This document shows, in pieces, positions 43,625-53,850 of a stretch of DNA of 64,000 nucleotides (the first letter of the stretch is position 1; the number at the start of each line of letters is the position of its first letter). Under the pieces are notes generated by a model. That model worked only from the letters and a program-made list of their open reading frames with translations, did not search any database and was not told the origin of the DNA. A program made the position numbers and the translations under genes. Source of the DNA: Flammeovirgaceae bacterium (GTDB lineage Bacteria; Bacteroidota; Bacteroidia; Cytophagales; Cyclobacteriaceae); the NCBI GenBank assembly GCA_024638265.1, contig JAHEKQ010000008.1:1-64000 (forward strand), read 5' to 3'.

Positions 43625-46381
43625 TTAATTTGCTCTTGATAACATTAACTCACGGATTGCAGCCTGTGCTGCAGAGAGTCTGGCGATCGGAACCCTAAAT
43701 GGAGAACAGCTCACATAATCCAGCCTTGCACTGTGCAGGAAGTTCACCGAACGAGGGTCACCACCCTGCTCACCGCAAAGTCCGATTTTCATACCGGGCC
43801 TGGTTTTTCTACCCAATTCCACTGCCATCTTGATCAGTTTACCCACTCCCAGTTCATCGATAGTTTCAAAGGGATTCACGCTGAGTATCCCCTGTTCGAG
43901 ATATACCGGCAGGAATTTACCGGCATCATCCCTGGAATAACCATAGGTCATCTGGGTCAGGTCATTGGTACCGAACGAAAAGAATTCTGCGCTCTCCGCG
44001 ATTCTATCAGCCGTGAGTGCTGCCCTTGGCACCTCTATCATCGTACCCACTTTGTAATCGAGACGCAGCTTCCTTTCCTTAAAAATGGATTCAACTTCAT
44101 CCCGTACAATCTGTTCCTGGAATTCCATCTCAGTCTTGGTTCCGGTTAAGGGTACCATGATTTCAGGCATGGCCCGGATTCCCTTTTCCTTGAGATTTAG
44201 GGCCGCTTCAATAATTGCCCTTGCTTGCATCCTGGTGATTTCAGGGTACGTGTTACCCAATCTGCAGCCACGGTGGCCCAACATCGGGTTAACCTCGTGA
44301 AGTTGATGAGACCTGTTCTCGATTTTTTCTATCGGTATTCCCAGGTCTTCACTGATCTTTGCCATAGCCTCACGGTCGTTTGGAATAAACTCATGTAGAG
44401 GAGGATCTAGCAACCTGATGGTAACAGGAAGGTCCTGCATGGCTTCAAAAATACCCTCGAAGTCACTTCGCTGCATGGGGAGAAGTTTCAATAAGGCAGC
44501 CTCCCGTTCTTCGGTAGTTTCTGCCATGATCATTTCCCTCATTGGAGTGATCCTCTCTTTTGCAAAGAACATATGTTCGGTCCTGCATAGTCCAATTCCC
44601 CGCGCACCAAATTCCCTGGCAATCCTGGCGGAGTCAGGGGTATCCGCGTTGGTTCGAACCTTGAGTTGGGCATGGTCATCGGCAAGTTTCATCAACCTTC
44701 CAAAATCTGAATTCAGTTTTGGAAGTACAGTATCTATTTTGCCTTCAAATACCTCTCCGGTTGATCCATTCAGAGAAATCCAATCACCTTCTTTGTAGGT
44801 ATTGCCATCAATTATCACTTCTTTTTTCTTGTAGCTGATTCTCAGACTTCCCACACCGGAAACACAACATTTCCCCATACCTCTCGCTACAACAGCGGCA
44901 TGACTGGTCATACCTCCACGTGCCGTCAGGATTCCCTCAGCGGCATCCATCCCCTTAAGGTCATCTGCAGATGTCTCTACACGTAAAAGGATCACTTTTT
45001 TACCTGCATCTTTCCATTGTTCAGCCTCATCCGAGAAAAAGACCAATTGGCCAGTTGCAGCTCCCGGAGACGCGGGTAATCCCTTGGCAATATTTTTAGC
45101 TTTTTTAATAGCCTCGACATCAAAGACCGGATGTAGTAGTTCATCCAGTTTTTTAGCATCTAGCCTCATTAGGGCTGTATTCTCATCAATCAGACCTTCA
45201 TCGAGCATGTCCATGGCAATTTTCACCATAGCTTCCCCGGTCCTTTTACCATTCCTGGTCTGAAGCATCCAAAGTTTACCTTCCTGGATGGTGAATTCGA
45301 GATCCTGCATGTCCCTGAAATGATCTTCAAGGATTTTCTGGTTTTCATTTAATTGCCCGAAAACCTCCGGCATGTATTCTTCTAACGATGGATAGGATTT
45401 TTTTCTCTCATCCTCGGTCAGGCCGGCAAAAACAGCCCAGTTCTTCGAACCTTTTGTGGTAATTTGCAATGGAGTTCTGGTACCTGCAACAACATCCTCA
45501 CCCTGGGCATTAACGAGATATTCTCCATTGAAGACTGCTTCGCCTGTGGCGGCATTTCTGGTAAATGCGACACCGCTGCATGAATTATTGCCAAGGTTTC
45601 CAAAAACCATGGCCTGTACATTGACTGCTGTTCCCCACTCATCGGGAATGTCGTTTAACTTCCTGTAAAAGACAGCACGCGGTATATTCCATGACTCGAA
45701 AACTGCCATAATTCCATTCCAAAGCTGGGTCCATGGATCATCGGGGAATTCCTGTCCGGTGGCATGCTCAATCATCTCTTTGAACCTGGATACTACAAGC
45801 TGCAGGTCTTCAAGACTTAGTTCCTGGTCGGATTTAGCCCCTGATTTTTCCTTGATCTCGTCCATAATGGTCTCAAAGGGATCTTCATCAAGGTTCAGAT
45901 ATGTGTTGACACGCATTACAACATCACCATACATTTGGATAAACCTGCGGTATGAATCCCAGGCAAACCATTCGTTATTAGCTTTTTCAGCCAGACCCCA
46001 AACAGTTTCTTCGTTCAGTCCAATATTCAGAACAGTATTCATCATTCCCGGCATTGAATCCCGGGCACCTGACCTCACGGAGATAAGGAGTGGATTCTTC
46101 ACCGATCCAAATTCTGCACCCAGTAATTTTTCCATATGTTGGACGCCATTGGTGACTTCAAGTGTTAGTGCCCTTACCACAGTATCCTTTCCGAATTCCT
46201 GGTATTCATTACACACTTCGGTTGTAACCGTAAAGCCGGGAGGCACCGGTATGCCCAATGAAGCCATCTCTGCAAGGTTGGCCCCTTTTCCACCGAGAAG
46301 TGGCTTCATCCTTGAATTACCTTCATTTTTTCCTCCACCAAATAGATATACTCTCTTTTTGAGATTTACTGCTGTTTCCAT
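43625..46381 (-). CDS. ppdK: Pyruvate, phosphate dikinase
   Basis: The 918-residue enzyme converts pyruvate, ATP and phosphate to phosphoenolpyruvate, AMP and PPi, or the reverse. It has the N-terminal ATP-grasp (GGKGANLAEMASLGIPVPPGFT at about 28-50), the swivelling phosphohistidine domain GGMTSHAAVVARGMGK with the catalytic His494, and a TIM-barrel domain with GLCRTEHMFF and GLCGEQGGDPRSV; Cys in this last motif is the acid/base in known PPDKs. A perfect hairpin terminator follows. Upstream is a 199-bp gap to the helicase gene in which I see no repeat or clear promoter. Confidence 0.96.
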   Translation of the reverse strand: METAVNLKKRVYLFGGGKNEGNSRMKPLLGGKGANLAEMASLGIPVPPGFTVTTEVCNEYQEFGKDTVVRALTLEVTNGVQHMEKLLGAEFGSVKNPLLISVRSGARDSMPGMMNTVLNIGLNEETVWGLAEKANNEWFAWDSYRRFIQMYGDVVMRVNTYLNLDEDPFETIMDEIKEKSGAKSDQELSLEDLQLVVSRFKEMIEHATGQEFPDDPWTQLWNGIMAVFESWNIPRAVFYRKLNDIPDEWGTAVNVQAMVFGNLGNNSCSGVAFTRNAATGEAVFNGEYLVNAQGEDVVAGTRTPLQITTKGSKNWAVFAGLTEDERKKSYPSLEEYMPEVFGQLNENQKILEDHFRDMQDLEFTIQEGKLWMLQTRNGKRTGEAMVKIAMDMLDEGLIDENTALMRLDAKKLDELLHPVFDVEAIKKAKNIAKGLPASPGAATGQLVFFSDEAEQWKDAGKKVILLRVETSADDLKGMDAAEGILTARGGMTSHAAVVARGMGKCCVSGVGSLRISYKKKEVIIDGNTYKEGDWISLNGSTGEVFEGKIDTVLPKLNSDFGRLMKLADDHAQLKVRTNADTPDSARIAREFGARGIGLCRTEHMFFAKERITPMREMIMAETTEEREAALLKLLPMQRSDFEGIFEAMQDLPVTIRLLDPPLHEFIPNDREAMAKISEDLGIPIEKIENRSHQLHEVNPMLGHRGCRLGNTYPEITRMQARAIIEAALNLKEKGIRAMPEIMVPLTGTKTEMEFQEQIVRDEVESIFKERKLRLDYKVGTMIEVPRAALTADRIAESAEFFSFGTNDLTQMTYGYSRDDAGKFLPVYLEQGILSVNPFETIDELGVGKLIKMAVELGRKTRPGMKIGLCGEQGGDPRSVNFLHSARLDYVSCSPFRVPIARLSAAQAAIRELMLSRAN

Positions 46382-46580
46382 GTCATTTGTGAGTTAAAAT
46401 TCAAGGATAAATTTACCTTCTGGAATGCTCGAAAAGAGTGACTTAGATCACCCCGGTTTATGATTTTGGGAGAGGAGATTCTGCTAAACAAAACAGGTTT
46501 TCTGAGCCTGCGATATTCAATGGAATTTAACGCGGAGTTAGTATGTTTGAAATTAGTTCAGTAAGCGGGAAATAAGCCGG

Positions 46581-49013
46581 GTGGCAAGTACGGGTATAGA
46601 ACATGCACTAAAATGGTTCAAAGCCAACAAATGGGAACCTTTTGAGTTTCAAAAGGAAGCATGGCACAGGTATGATCGAGGTGAAAATGGAATTATTAAT
46701 GCACCTACAGGTAGTGGAAAAACCTATTCACTCCTGGTTCCGATAATCCTGGGAATCGCCAATGAGGGAAATTCTGTAAAAGGACTCAGGGCTATCTGGA
46801 TTACCCCGATCAGGGCGCTGGCAAAAGAGATCGAAGAGTCAGGACGCAAGGCACTTTCCGGGATGGGGCTTGATAACATCAAAATTGCTATCCGGACAGG
46901 GGACACCACGGCAACCCAAAAGAAAAAAATCATCAACGACCCTCCGCATATACTCATCACCACACCTGAAAGTCTTCACCTGATGATGACTTACCGGCAC
47001 TACACCTCGTTCTTCAAGAATTTGAAGGTCGTAGTCGCCGACGAATGGCACGAACTCATGGGCTCAAAGCGGGGAGTTCAGGTTGAACTTGCCCTGTCAC
47101 GACTCAGGAGTATAAGCGGTGAGCTGAGGGTTTGGGGGATATCTGCTACGATTGGAAATATGGAGGATGCTGCGACCACTTTGCTGGGCCCTTCAATTGA
47201 AAATCCATTGATCATCCGATCAGAAATTGAAAAAAAACTAGAGGTAATCTCAATACTCCCCGATCATATCGATAGTCTCCCCTGGGCCGGTCACCTCGGG
47301 ATTCACCTGATCAGAAAAATCATCCCACTCCTCCAGGGGAGTCAATCCAGCCTGGTATTCACGAATACCCGGAGTCAGTGTGAGATCTGGTACCGGAAGA
47401 TACTGGAAGTAGCCCCCGACCTGGCGGGTGTGATCGCCATGCATCACAGCGCAATAAGCAAGGAACTCCGAAATTGGGTGGAAGATGCCCTTCACGATGG
47501 GACGATTAAGGTGGTTGTATGTACCTCCAGCCTTGATCTTGGCGTCGACTTCAGGCCGGTAGAGACCATCGTCCAGATCGGAAGTCCAAAGGGCATTGCC
47601 CGGTTCATGCAAAGGGCGGGGCGCAGTGGCCACCAGCCGGGTGCTGTGAGTAAGATTTATTTTGTGCCTACTCACACCCTGGAATTGATCGAAGCTGCCG
47701 CGTTGCGTTCGGCCATTCAGTCAGGGATTGTTGAGGAGCGCATCCCCTACCGAAATTCTTATGATGTACTAATCCAGTACCTAATCACGATCGGAGTTGC
47801 TGAGGGATTTCGACAGGACCAGATATGGGGTGAAATAAAGCAAACCATGGCATTCAGAAACCTTTCTGAGGATGAGTGGGATTACATTCTTTCATTCGTC
47901 GTCTCAGGTGGTAAAGCACTTGATGCCTATGATGAATTTCATAAAATGATGGTGGATGAAAATGAAATATTCAGGGTCAGCAATAAACAGGTAGCCCTTC
48001 GTCACCGCATGTCAATAGGGACCATCGTTGGAGATAGCGCGGTTAAGATCAGCTATAAGAGTGGGCAGTATATTGGAACGGTTGAGGAGTATTTCATCAG
48101 CAGGTTGAATATCGGTGATGTATTCTGGTTTGCAGGAAGGAGCCTTGAATTGGTGGGATTCAAAGGATTAAACGCTACGGTCAGGAACTCGAAGAAAAAG
48201 GCAGGCAAGATACCCAGTTGGCAGGGTGGCAGGATGTCTTTCTCTGCAGAACTGTCCAAGGTTCTTAGGGATAAGCTGCATGATTTTCATTCGGAATCTT
48301 CAGAAGATCCGGAGATTGAATTTCTACGCCCTCTGATCGAGGTTCAGAATGTATTGTCAGTTCTTCCAACCCGAAATGAATTTCTGATCGAATATCTAAA
48401 AACTCGTGAAGGCTACCACATCTTCATGTATCCCTTTGAAAGTCGAACGATCAATGAGGGTATTGCTGCACTCACCGCATACAGGATAAGCAGGATCACA
48501 CCTATTACCTTCAGTATTGCTATGAATGATTATGGGTTCGAATTGCTTTCTGATACCCCTATTCCAATTCATGAAGCGCTCGAGACAGATTTATTCAGTC
48601 TTGATCACTTGAGCAGGGATATTGAAGAAAGCGTTAACTCCGTAGAAATGGCCAGGAGGCGTTTCCGGGATATTGCAGCCATAGCCGGTTTGGTATTTAA
48701 GGGATATCCGGGTCGACTGGTAAAAGACCGGCATATTCAGAGTTCCGCAGCACTGTTTTTCAATGTCTTCCAGGACTATGAACCTGAAAACCTGCTGTTT
48801 CGCCAGGCATATGAGGAAGTCGCCCATTTCCAACTGGAAGAAAGCAGGATGAGAAGAACACTCGAAAGAATAAATCAGCAGAAAATAATACTCAAGACTA
48901 CGGAACAACCAACACCGTTTTGTTTTCCGATCATGGTGGACGGGATGAGGGAAAGGTTAAGTACAGAAAGGCTCGAAGACAGAATTGATAAGCTCAATAT
49001 CAAGTTCGACTAG
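46581..49013 (+). CDS. Lhr-type DEXH-box helicase (ligase-associated DNA damage response type)
   Basis: The 810-residue SF2 helicase has Walker A APTGSGKTY at 41-49, DEWHELMGSKRG at 154-165 in place of a DEAD box, SATIGN around 185, and the second RecA domain with FTNTRSQCEIWY, VCTSSLDLGVDF and QRAGRSGH (QxxGRxGR type). A C-terminal winged helix/beta part follows. This matches the short Lhr form usually co-operonic with a DNA ligase, exonuclease and phosphoesterase (LigD-associated repair). None of those is here. It begins with GTG, and its end overlaps the symporter gene by 14 bp. Confidence 0.92.
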   Translation: MASTGIEHALKWFKANKWEPFEFQKEAWHRYDRGENGIINAPTGSGKTYSLLVPIILGIANEGNSVKGLRAIWITPIRALAKEIEESGRKALSGMGLDNIKIAIRTGDTTATQKKKIINDPPHILITTPESLHLMMTYRHYTSFFKNLKVVVADEWHELMGSKRGVQVELALSRLRSISGELRVWGISATIGNMEDAATTLLGPSIENPLIIRSEIEKKLEVISILPDHIDSLPWAGHLGIHLIRKIIPLLQGSQSSLVFTNTRSQCEIWYRKILEVAPDLAGVIAMHHSAISKELRNWVEDALHDGTIKVVVCTSSLDLGVDFRPVETIVQIGSPKGIARFMQRAGRSGHQPGAVSKIYFVPTHTLELIEAAALRSAIQSGIVEERIPYRNSYDVLIQYLITIGVAEGFRQDQIWGEIKQTMAFRNLSEDEWDYILSFVVSGGKALDAYDEFHKMMVDENEIFRVSNKQVALRHRMSIGTIVGDSAVKISYKSGQYIGTVEEYFISRLNIGDVFWFAGRSLELVGFKGLNATVRNSKKKAGKIPSWQGGRMSFSAELSKVLRDKLHDFHSESSEDPEIEFLRPLIEVQNVLSVLPTRNEFLIEYLKTREGYHIFMYPFESRTINEGIAALTAYRISRITPITFSIAMNDYGFELLSDTPIPIHEALETDLFSLDHLSRDIEESVNSVEMARRRFRDIAAIAGLVFKGYPGRLVKDRHIQSSAALFFNVFQDYEPENLLFRQAYEEVAHFQLEESRMRRTLERINQQKIILKTTEQPTPFCFPIMVDGMRERLSTERLEDRIDKLNIKFD

Positions 49014-50700
49014 CCGACAATGATTCAAAAAGCAGTGATAATAGAATTACGATAAAACACCCTATCGGATTATACCATAGATAACCCAATGGAATAATGT
49101 CATATACATTCAGTGTATGTATAAGAATGACTACCAATTCCGCGATGATGGCTGCTGTAAATACGGCTGAGCCCCTCACTCTCTTAATGAAAAATGCTAC
49201 AACAAAGATTCCAAGTATAGTCCCATAAAAGAGGGATCCTATAATATTGACAAACTCAATAAGATTCTCTACCAACTGGGCTGCCAGGGCAAAGACGATG
49301 GCTATTATCCCCCACATAAGCGTAATCATTTTGGATGATTTGACATAGTGGTTATCTGTTCCTGATTTCTTAAATAGACGTTTGTAAAAATCGATCACGG
49401 TGGTTGATCCCAAAGCATTTAATTCTCCACTGGTGGAGGACATAGCTGCGCTGAAAATTACCGCAAGCAACAATCCGACAATCCCCACCGGAAGGTAGTT
49501 AATGACAAAAGTGATAAACACGTAATCGGAATCTTTGATATTGGCATCAGGGTTGGCCTCCAATAAGGTATTTCGGTAGTCTTCCTTTATGCCCCTGGCC
49601 AGTAAATCCTGATCCTGGACCCTTTGCTTAAGCTCAGTTAGTTCCGGGGATTGAGCATTTTTAGCTTCGACATAATCAATAATGGCCTCTTTCTTTGATT
49701 CATGGACTTCATTCCAATCGGATTCAATACCATTGAGTCTACTGAGCGCTTGCTCATCCTGGATCAGATTGAGTTCAGATTTATTAAAAAATACCGGGGC
49801 CTTTTCAAATTGATAGAACATGAAGACCATTACACCCACCAGGAGAATAAAAAACTGCATGGGAATCTTCAGGACTGCGTTGAACATCAGGCCCAACCTA
49901 CTTTCCCCCACATTTTTACCTCCGAGATATCTCTGGACCTGTGACTGGTCAGTACCAAAATAGCTGAGGGAGAGGAAAACACCACCTGCTATTCCCGACC
50001 AGAATGTATAGCGCTTCTCGAAGTCAAGCGAAAAATCAATTGCCTCTAGTTTTCCCATAGCCCCGGCCACACTGAGGGCATCACCAAATGACAGAAACTC
50101 AGGAAAACTATATATCAGTATAAAATAGGCAGTAAACATCCCGAGAAATATCACGAGCATCTGGTATTTCTGGGTGAGTGAAACAGCCCTGGTACCGCCA
50201 GATACCGTATACACGATTACAAGGGTTCCAACGATAATAATAGTGAGACTAAGATTTACACCCAGTACTTTGGAGAGGATAATTGCTGGAGCATAAATCG
50301 TGATTCCCGCACCCATTCCGCGTTGAATCAGGAATAGAAATGCGGCCAAAGCCCTGGTCTTAAGATCAAACCGGCTTTCCAGATATTCATAAGCTGTAAA
50401 TACCTTTAGACGGTAGTAAATAGGAATAAATACGGCAGAAACAATGATCAATGCTATGGGTAATCCCAGGTAATTCTGGACAAAACCCATTCCACTTTCA
50501 AATGCCTGCCCAGGAGTGGATAGAAAAGTGATTGCACTTGCCTGGGTAGCCATGACTGAGAGGCCAATGGTAGCCCACTTCATCGTATTCCCACCCTTCA
50601 GATAGCTATCTATATCTTCATTTTTGCGGGATTTCCACATACCATAGCCCACAATAGCTAAGAGGGTGCCTGCAAGGACGATCCAGTCAATATTACTCAT
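49000..50700 (-). CDS. Sodium:solute symporter (SSS family)
   Basis: The 566-residue membrane protein has about 13 to 14 helices with the SSS signature: helix 1 (IDWIVLAGTLLAIVGYGMWKSRK), FLSTPGQAFESGMGFVQNY, GGTRAVSLTQKYQM and AAMSSTSGELNALGSTTVIDFYKR with Na+-site Ser/Thr residues. An inserted cytoplasmic loop (about 300-385) is coiled-coil-like. It imports a solute, often a sugar or sialic acid-like compound, with sodium. Its ATG overlaps the TGA of the 39-residue upstream ORF, and the operon continues upstream to a PIG-L deacetylase, which suggests a deacetylated amino sugar as cargo. Confidence 0.93.
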   Translation of the reverse strand: MSNIDWIVLAGTLLAIVGYGMWKSRKNEDIDSYLKGGNTMKWATIGLSVMATQASAITFLSTPGQAFESGMGFVQNYLGLPIALIIVSAVFIPIYYRLKVFTAYEYLESRFDLKTRALAAFLFLIQRGMGAGITIYAPAIILSKVLGVNLSLTIIIVGTLVIVYTVSGGTRAVSLTQKYQMLVIFLGMFTAYFILIYSFPEFLSFGDALSVAGAMGKLEAIDFSLDFEKRYTFWSGIAGGVFLSLSYFGTDQSQVQRYLGGKNVGESRLGLMFNAVLKIPMQFFILLVGVMVFMFYQFEKAPVFFNKSELNLIQDEQALSRLNGIESDWNEVHESKKEAIIDYVEAKNAQSPELTELKQRVQDQDLLARGIKEDYRNTLLEANPDANIKDSDYVFITFVINYLPVGIVGLLLAVIFSAAMSSTSGELNALGSTTVIDFYKRLFKKSGTDNHYVKSSKMITLMWGIIAIVFALAAQLVENLIEFVNIIGSLFYGTILGIFVVAFFIKRVRGSAVFTAAIIAELVVILIHTLNVYDIIPLGYLWYNPIGCFIVILLSLLFESLSASRT

Positions 50701-50816
50701 AAATATGCCTGGCTAAAAATATAGAACAGAATGACCATCAAACCGAGGATACCCAAAACAACAAGGTATATGTTTCGCCATGAACCAAGAAATGGAGGTT
50801 TGTCTTGTTCTGCCAT
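50697..50816 (-). CDS. 39-residue single-pass membrane peptide
   Basis: The minus strand from ATG 50816 to TGA 50697-50699 encodes 39 residues: a short charged, Pro-rich N-terminus (MAEQDKPPFLGSWRN), one transmembrane helix of ~20 residues (YLVVLGILGLMVILFYIF) and a tail ending AYL. The TGA shares bases with the symporter ATG (ATGA, 4-bp overlap), and the start lies 2 bp after the PIG-L stop. Tight coupling on both sides suggests real translation. Single-helix peptides of this kind can be small transporter subunits; the role is inferred. Confidence 0.72.
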   Translation of the reverse strand: MAEQDKPPFLGSWRNIYLVVLGILGLMVILFYIFSQAYL

Positions 50817-50818
50817 TC

Positions 50819-53326
50819 TCAATATTTGCCTAATGACGCCTCTCCGGATTTAACACTTCCGTTTCCAAGCGATAGGATGTTGGAGAAAATCTTATATGCC
50901 CCTGGTACTCCCGCGGGAAGTTGTCTGAACCAGGAATAACCGGTATAAACATAATATCCTTTTCCGGTTTTAGCTACAAGAAGACCTCCATCCAGTGGAC
51001 TCTCTCCGGGGTCATTACTCGAGAGAATGGAGGTATAGTTTTCGTCCCATGAAGTGGGAAAGTAAAGGCCTCTTTCCTGGACCCAATTATCGAAATCAGA
51101 TTCAGAAATAGGATTGGGGCCCTTTATCAAGGGGTGATCCTTGGCCAGGATTCTCACTTCTGCCTCTTCCCGTGAAACCCGTCCCCTGCTCAACTCAAGC
51201 GGATAAGGAGCGAAATCGGTAACTTTTAAACCCCTGGTAGTGTTGTATTGTACTACGAGGGTCCCTCCTGCCTCGGCATAATTAATGAGATCTTTCATGA
51301 CAAACTGCAGCCTATCCCGGGTGTTAAGTGCTCTTATTCCCAATACTACTGCATCCATTCGGGCTAAATTTTCGGGGGTAATATCATCATCATTCATCTC
51401 CCAGACTTCATAGCCAATGTTTCTAAGACTTTCAGGGATATCATCACCGGCACCGTGAATATACCCAATGAGATTACCGTCTTTTTTGAGGTCTATTTTA
51501 ACCAGTTGGACCCTGGCATCCGGGAAAACTGTTTGCAGGGGAATGTGATCATAATTTATCTCGACAAGGGCAGACTGGAACAATTTGTCACCCATTGAAA
51601 TCCTTGCCTGCATGTCCCCCCGGCTTTCCGTTTCGGGTGGCGTAATCATGAAATTAATTCGCCTTTCCTCACCTTTTTCCTTTAACTCAACTGATAGTTT
51701 CTCAGGTTCAGCTTTCCAGCCCTCCGGGAGATCGAGCGACACGTCTCCGGCTATTCCATTTTTTGCAGCTTTAACCGTAAGTGTGATCTCCTTTGACTCA
51801 TTATCTGCGAAAACAAAAACGGGGTTATCGATATTGATGTAAGCCGGAGGTGTTATCACAAAGGGTCGATATTGTTCTCCTTTTACCGGATCATTCCATT
51901 TGTAGATAAGAGGGGTTGTATAAGATATGGACTCCCCTAGAATATTCAGCTCAAAAAGTCCCTCAACAGCGGGATCGTTTTCAGGTTTACCGATCAGTTG
52001 CTCATCTGTTACTTTATACATTCCAAGGCTTCCTGACTCCCTTAGCCAATAGGGCTGTGAAATTGGAAGTTCGTCGGGAACTTCTCCACTCAGGGTAAAC
52101 TGAAGCCTGTCTCCGGGGTTGAGATTTACCTTTGTCAATGAGTCCGCTATTCCATCCACCTTTACATAGTTGAGAAAAACAGGAGCCTTTGACCGGTTTG
52201 TCGCTTCTACTACCACGCGAATAGTTTCTCCATTAACCGCTGAATAATCGTCTGCTCGTACTTCGAGATACAAGCCCATACAATCCTTGATCAATGATTC
52301 CACTTCCTCACGCTTGATTTCCCTCCAATATTCGTTTCCGATGGTCTGAATTGCTTTTCGTGCTTCGATCAGTCCGGGCAGCGATTCCGCTGGATTTGTT
52401 GCATCATAATTTTCAATCAACGCGTCAATTAACGGCTGGACCTTGTCACCACCCTTTACCCGTCCCCAGCTGGTATTAATTCCATCAAATATATCTTTAG
52501 AAGCTTCTTCACCAAGGCGGTGTTCCAGGAGCTCTATTTGCATGCCACGGGATCCGGTACTTCCAAATCCCTGGCTCTTATGTTGTGTGCGACTAACGGC
52601 TGCAATTTCAGAATAAGAACTTCCCAGGAGTGGATTGTACTCGCCTACGTCATAGGCTATTACTCCCGGCGAATTCTCATCTATATTTTGATTCCACCAT
52701 CGCCCTGTATTAAGATAAAGTCTTTTTGGTGCCCATGTTCCCAATTCTTCCAAATCACCTCCAAGGATATTTTTATTACCTGAAATGCGGAAAGCTTCAT
52801 GAGCGAGGATTGCCGAAGTAGTATGATGTCCGTGCCCTCCTCCCCCATTGGTTGGAAAACGGGTTATTACCACATCGGGCCTGAATTTCCTAAATGTCCT
52901 TACTACATCCTTCAGAACTTCATCCCTCTCCCAAATTTCCTGTGTTTCTTCGGGAGACTTCGAGTAGCCAAAATCATTGGCACGTGTAAAAAATTGTCTG
53001 CCCCCATCAATTCTCCTGGCAGCCAGAAGTTCCTGTGTCCTTATAATACCCAGGTATTCCCTGATTTCCGGGCCGATCAGGTTTTGCCCGCCGTCACCCC
53101 TGGTCATACTCAAGTAGGCTGTATTGGCAAGCATTTCATTTGATAGGTAGGCAATTAACCTGGTATTCTCATCGTCAGGGTGAGCAGCTACATATAGCAC
53201 TGACCCCAGGAAATTGAGCTTTCTCAATCCCAGTTCTATTTCTGCAGAATTCCTTTGGTACGGCTTTTGGCCAAAAACGACCATTGCGGACAGAATCAGG
53301 CAGACGATAAGTATCCTTTGTTTCAT
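50819..53326 (-). CDS. PIG-L family deacetylase, large secreted form
   Basis: The 835-residue product has a signal peptide (LIVCLILSAMVVFGQ) and an N-terminal PIG-L domain with the zinc motif AAHPDDE at 47-53 and a downstream GGHGHHTT where the His residues complete the metal site. Family members remove acetyl groups from N-acetyl sugars, for example GlcNAc-linked conjugates. The long C-terminal part (about 330-835) contains beta-sandwich segments and a class-I glutamine-amidotransferase-like region (LVVQYNTTRGLK). It is the first gene of an operon with the small peptide and the symporter, so it may release acetyl groups from a sugar that is then imported. Confidence 0.88.
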   Translation of the reverse strand: MKQRILIVCLILSAMVVFGQKPYQRNSAEIELGLRKLNFLGSVLYVAAHPDDENTRLIAYLSNEMLANTAYLSMTRGDGGQNLIGPEIREYLGIIRTQELLAARRIDGGRQFFTRANDFGYSKSPEETQEIWERDEVLKDVVRTFRKFRPDVVITRFPTNGGGGHGHHTTSAILAHEAFRISGNKNILGGDLEELGTWAPKRLYLNTGRWWNQNIDENSPGVIAYDVGEYNPLLGSSYSEIAAVSRTQHKSQGFGSTGSRGMQIELLEHRLGEEASKDIFDGINTSWGRVKGGDKVQPLIDALIENYDATNPAESLPGLIEARKAIQTIGNEYWREIKREEVESLIKDCMGLYLEVRADDYSAVNGETIRVVVEATNRSKAPVFLNYVKVDGIADSLTKVNLNPGDRLQFTLSGEVPDELPISQPYWLRESGSLGMYKVTDEQLIGKPENDPAVEGLFELNILGESISYTTPLIYKWNDPVKGEQYRPFVITPPAYINIDNPVFVFADNESKEITLTVKAAKNGIAGDVSLDLPEGWKAEPEKLSVELKEKGEERRINFMITPPETESRGDMQARISMGDKLFQSALVEINYDHIPLQTVFPDARVQLVKIDLKKDGNLIGYIHGAGDDIPESLRNIGYEVWEMNDDDITPENLARMDAVVLGIRALNTRDRLQFVMKDLINYAEAGGTLVVQYNTTRGLKVTDFAPYPLELSRGRVSREEAEVRILAKDHPLIKGPNPISESDFDNWVQERGLYFPTSWDENYTSILSSNDPGESPLDGGLLVAKTGKGYYVYTGYSWFRQLPAGVPGAYKIFSNILSLGNGSVKSGEASLGKY

Positions 53327-53404
53327 GGGGCTTATTTACTTTAAACTGAATGCAAAGTAAAAAGGTTATTTACAACACGCTATGATAATTTTTTCAACGG
53401 CAAA

Positions 53405-53803
53405 TTACCATGCGACGGAATCACAATAATCTGTGATGCCACCATGGAGCTGATCAAATACTGAATATGAAAAGGTAATCTTTGAAGCTCTGATATTGCC
53501 GACACCTTCTATTTCATAACCATTTCTCACCTGTAGTGGAATTATGATTCGATTTCCATCCAGGTAAGCTTTAACCGTAACGTTTACATCATAGAAATTG
53601 TGGATTCTTATCGCATCAAAGTCATTCAATGACTTACTGATCGAAATGGGGAATATCGTGGTGATATTATAAGTTTCACTATATTCTTCCATCTCCCAGT
53701 TTCCAATGATATCATTCCTGTAATCATAAACAGGTTCAACTATAATTACCTCACAGGATGCAAACAAAAAGATTAAAACGGGAAGTAAGTAGAGCTTTTT
53801 CAT
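53405..53803 (-). CDS. Predicted small lipoprotein
   Basis: A 132-residue lipoprotein; the signal MKKLYLLPVLIFLFASC ends at Cys17. The mature part is beta-rich (YDYRNDIIGNWEMEEYSETYN, AYLDGNRIIIPLQVRNGYEIEGVG), like lipocalin-type proteins of Bacteroidota. No function can be assigned. It is separated from PIG-L by 78 bp with no clear promoter. Confidence 0.6.
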   Translation of the reverse strand: MKKLYLLPVLIFLFASCEVIIVEPVYDYRNDIIGNWEMEEYSETYNITTIFPISISKSLNDFDAIRIHNFYDVNVTVKAYLDGNRIIIPLQVRNGYEIEGVGNIRASKITFSYSVFDQLHGGITDYCDSVAW

Positions 53804-53850
53804 AATGTTTGTTTTTGACCTGTCTAGTCAAATACAAACACCTTGCCATG

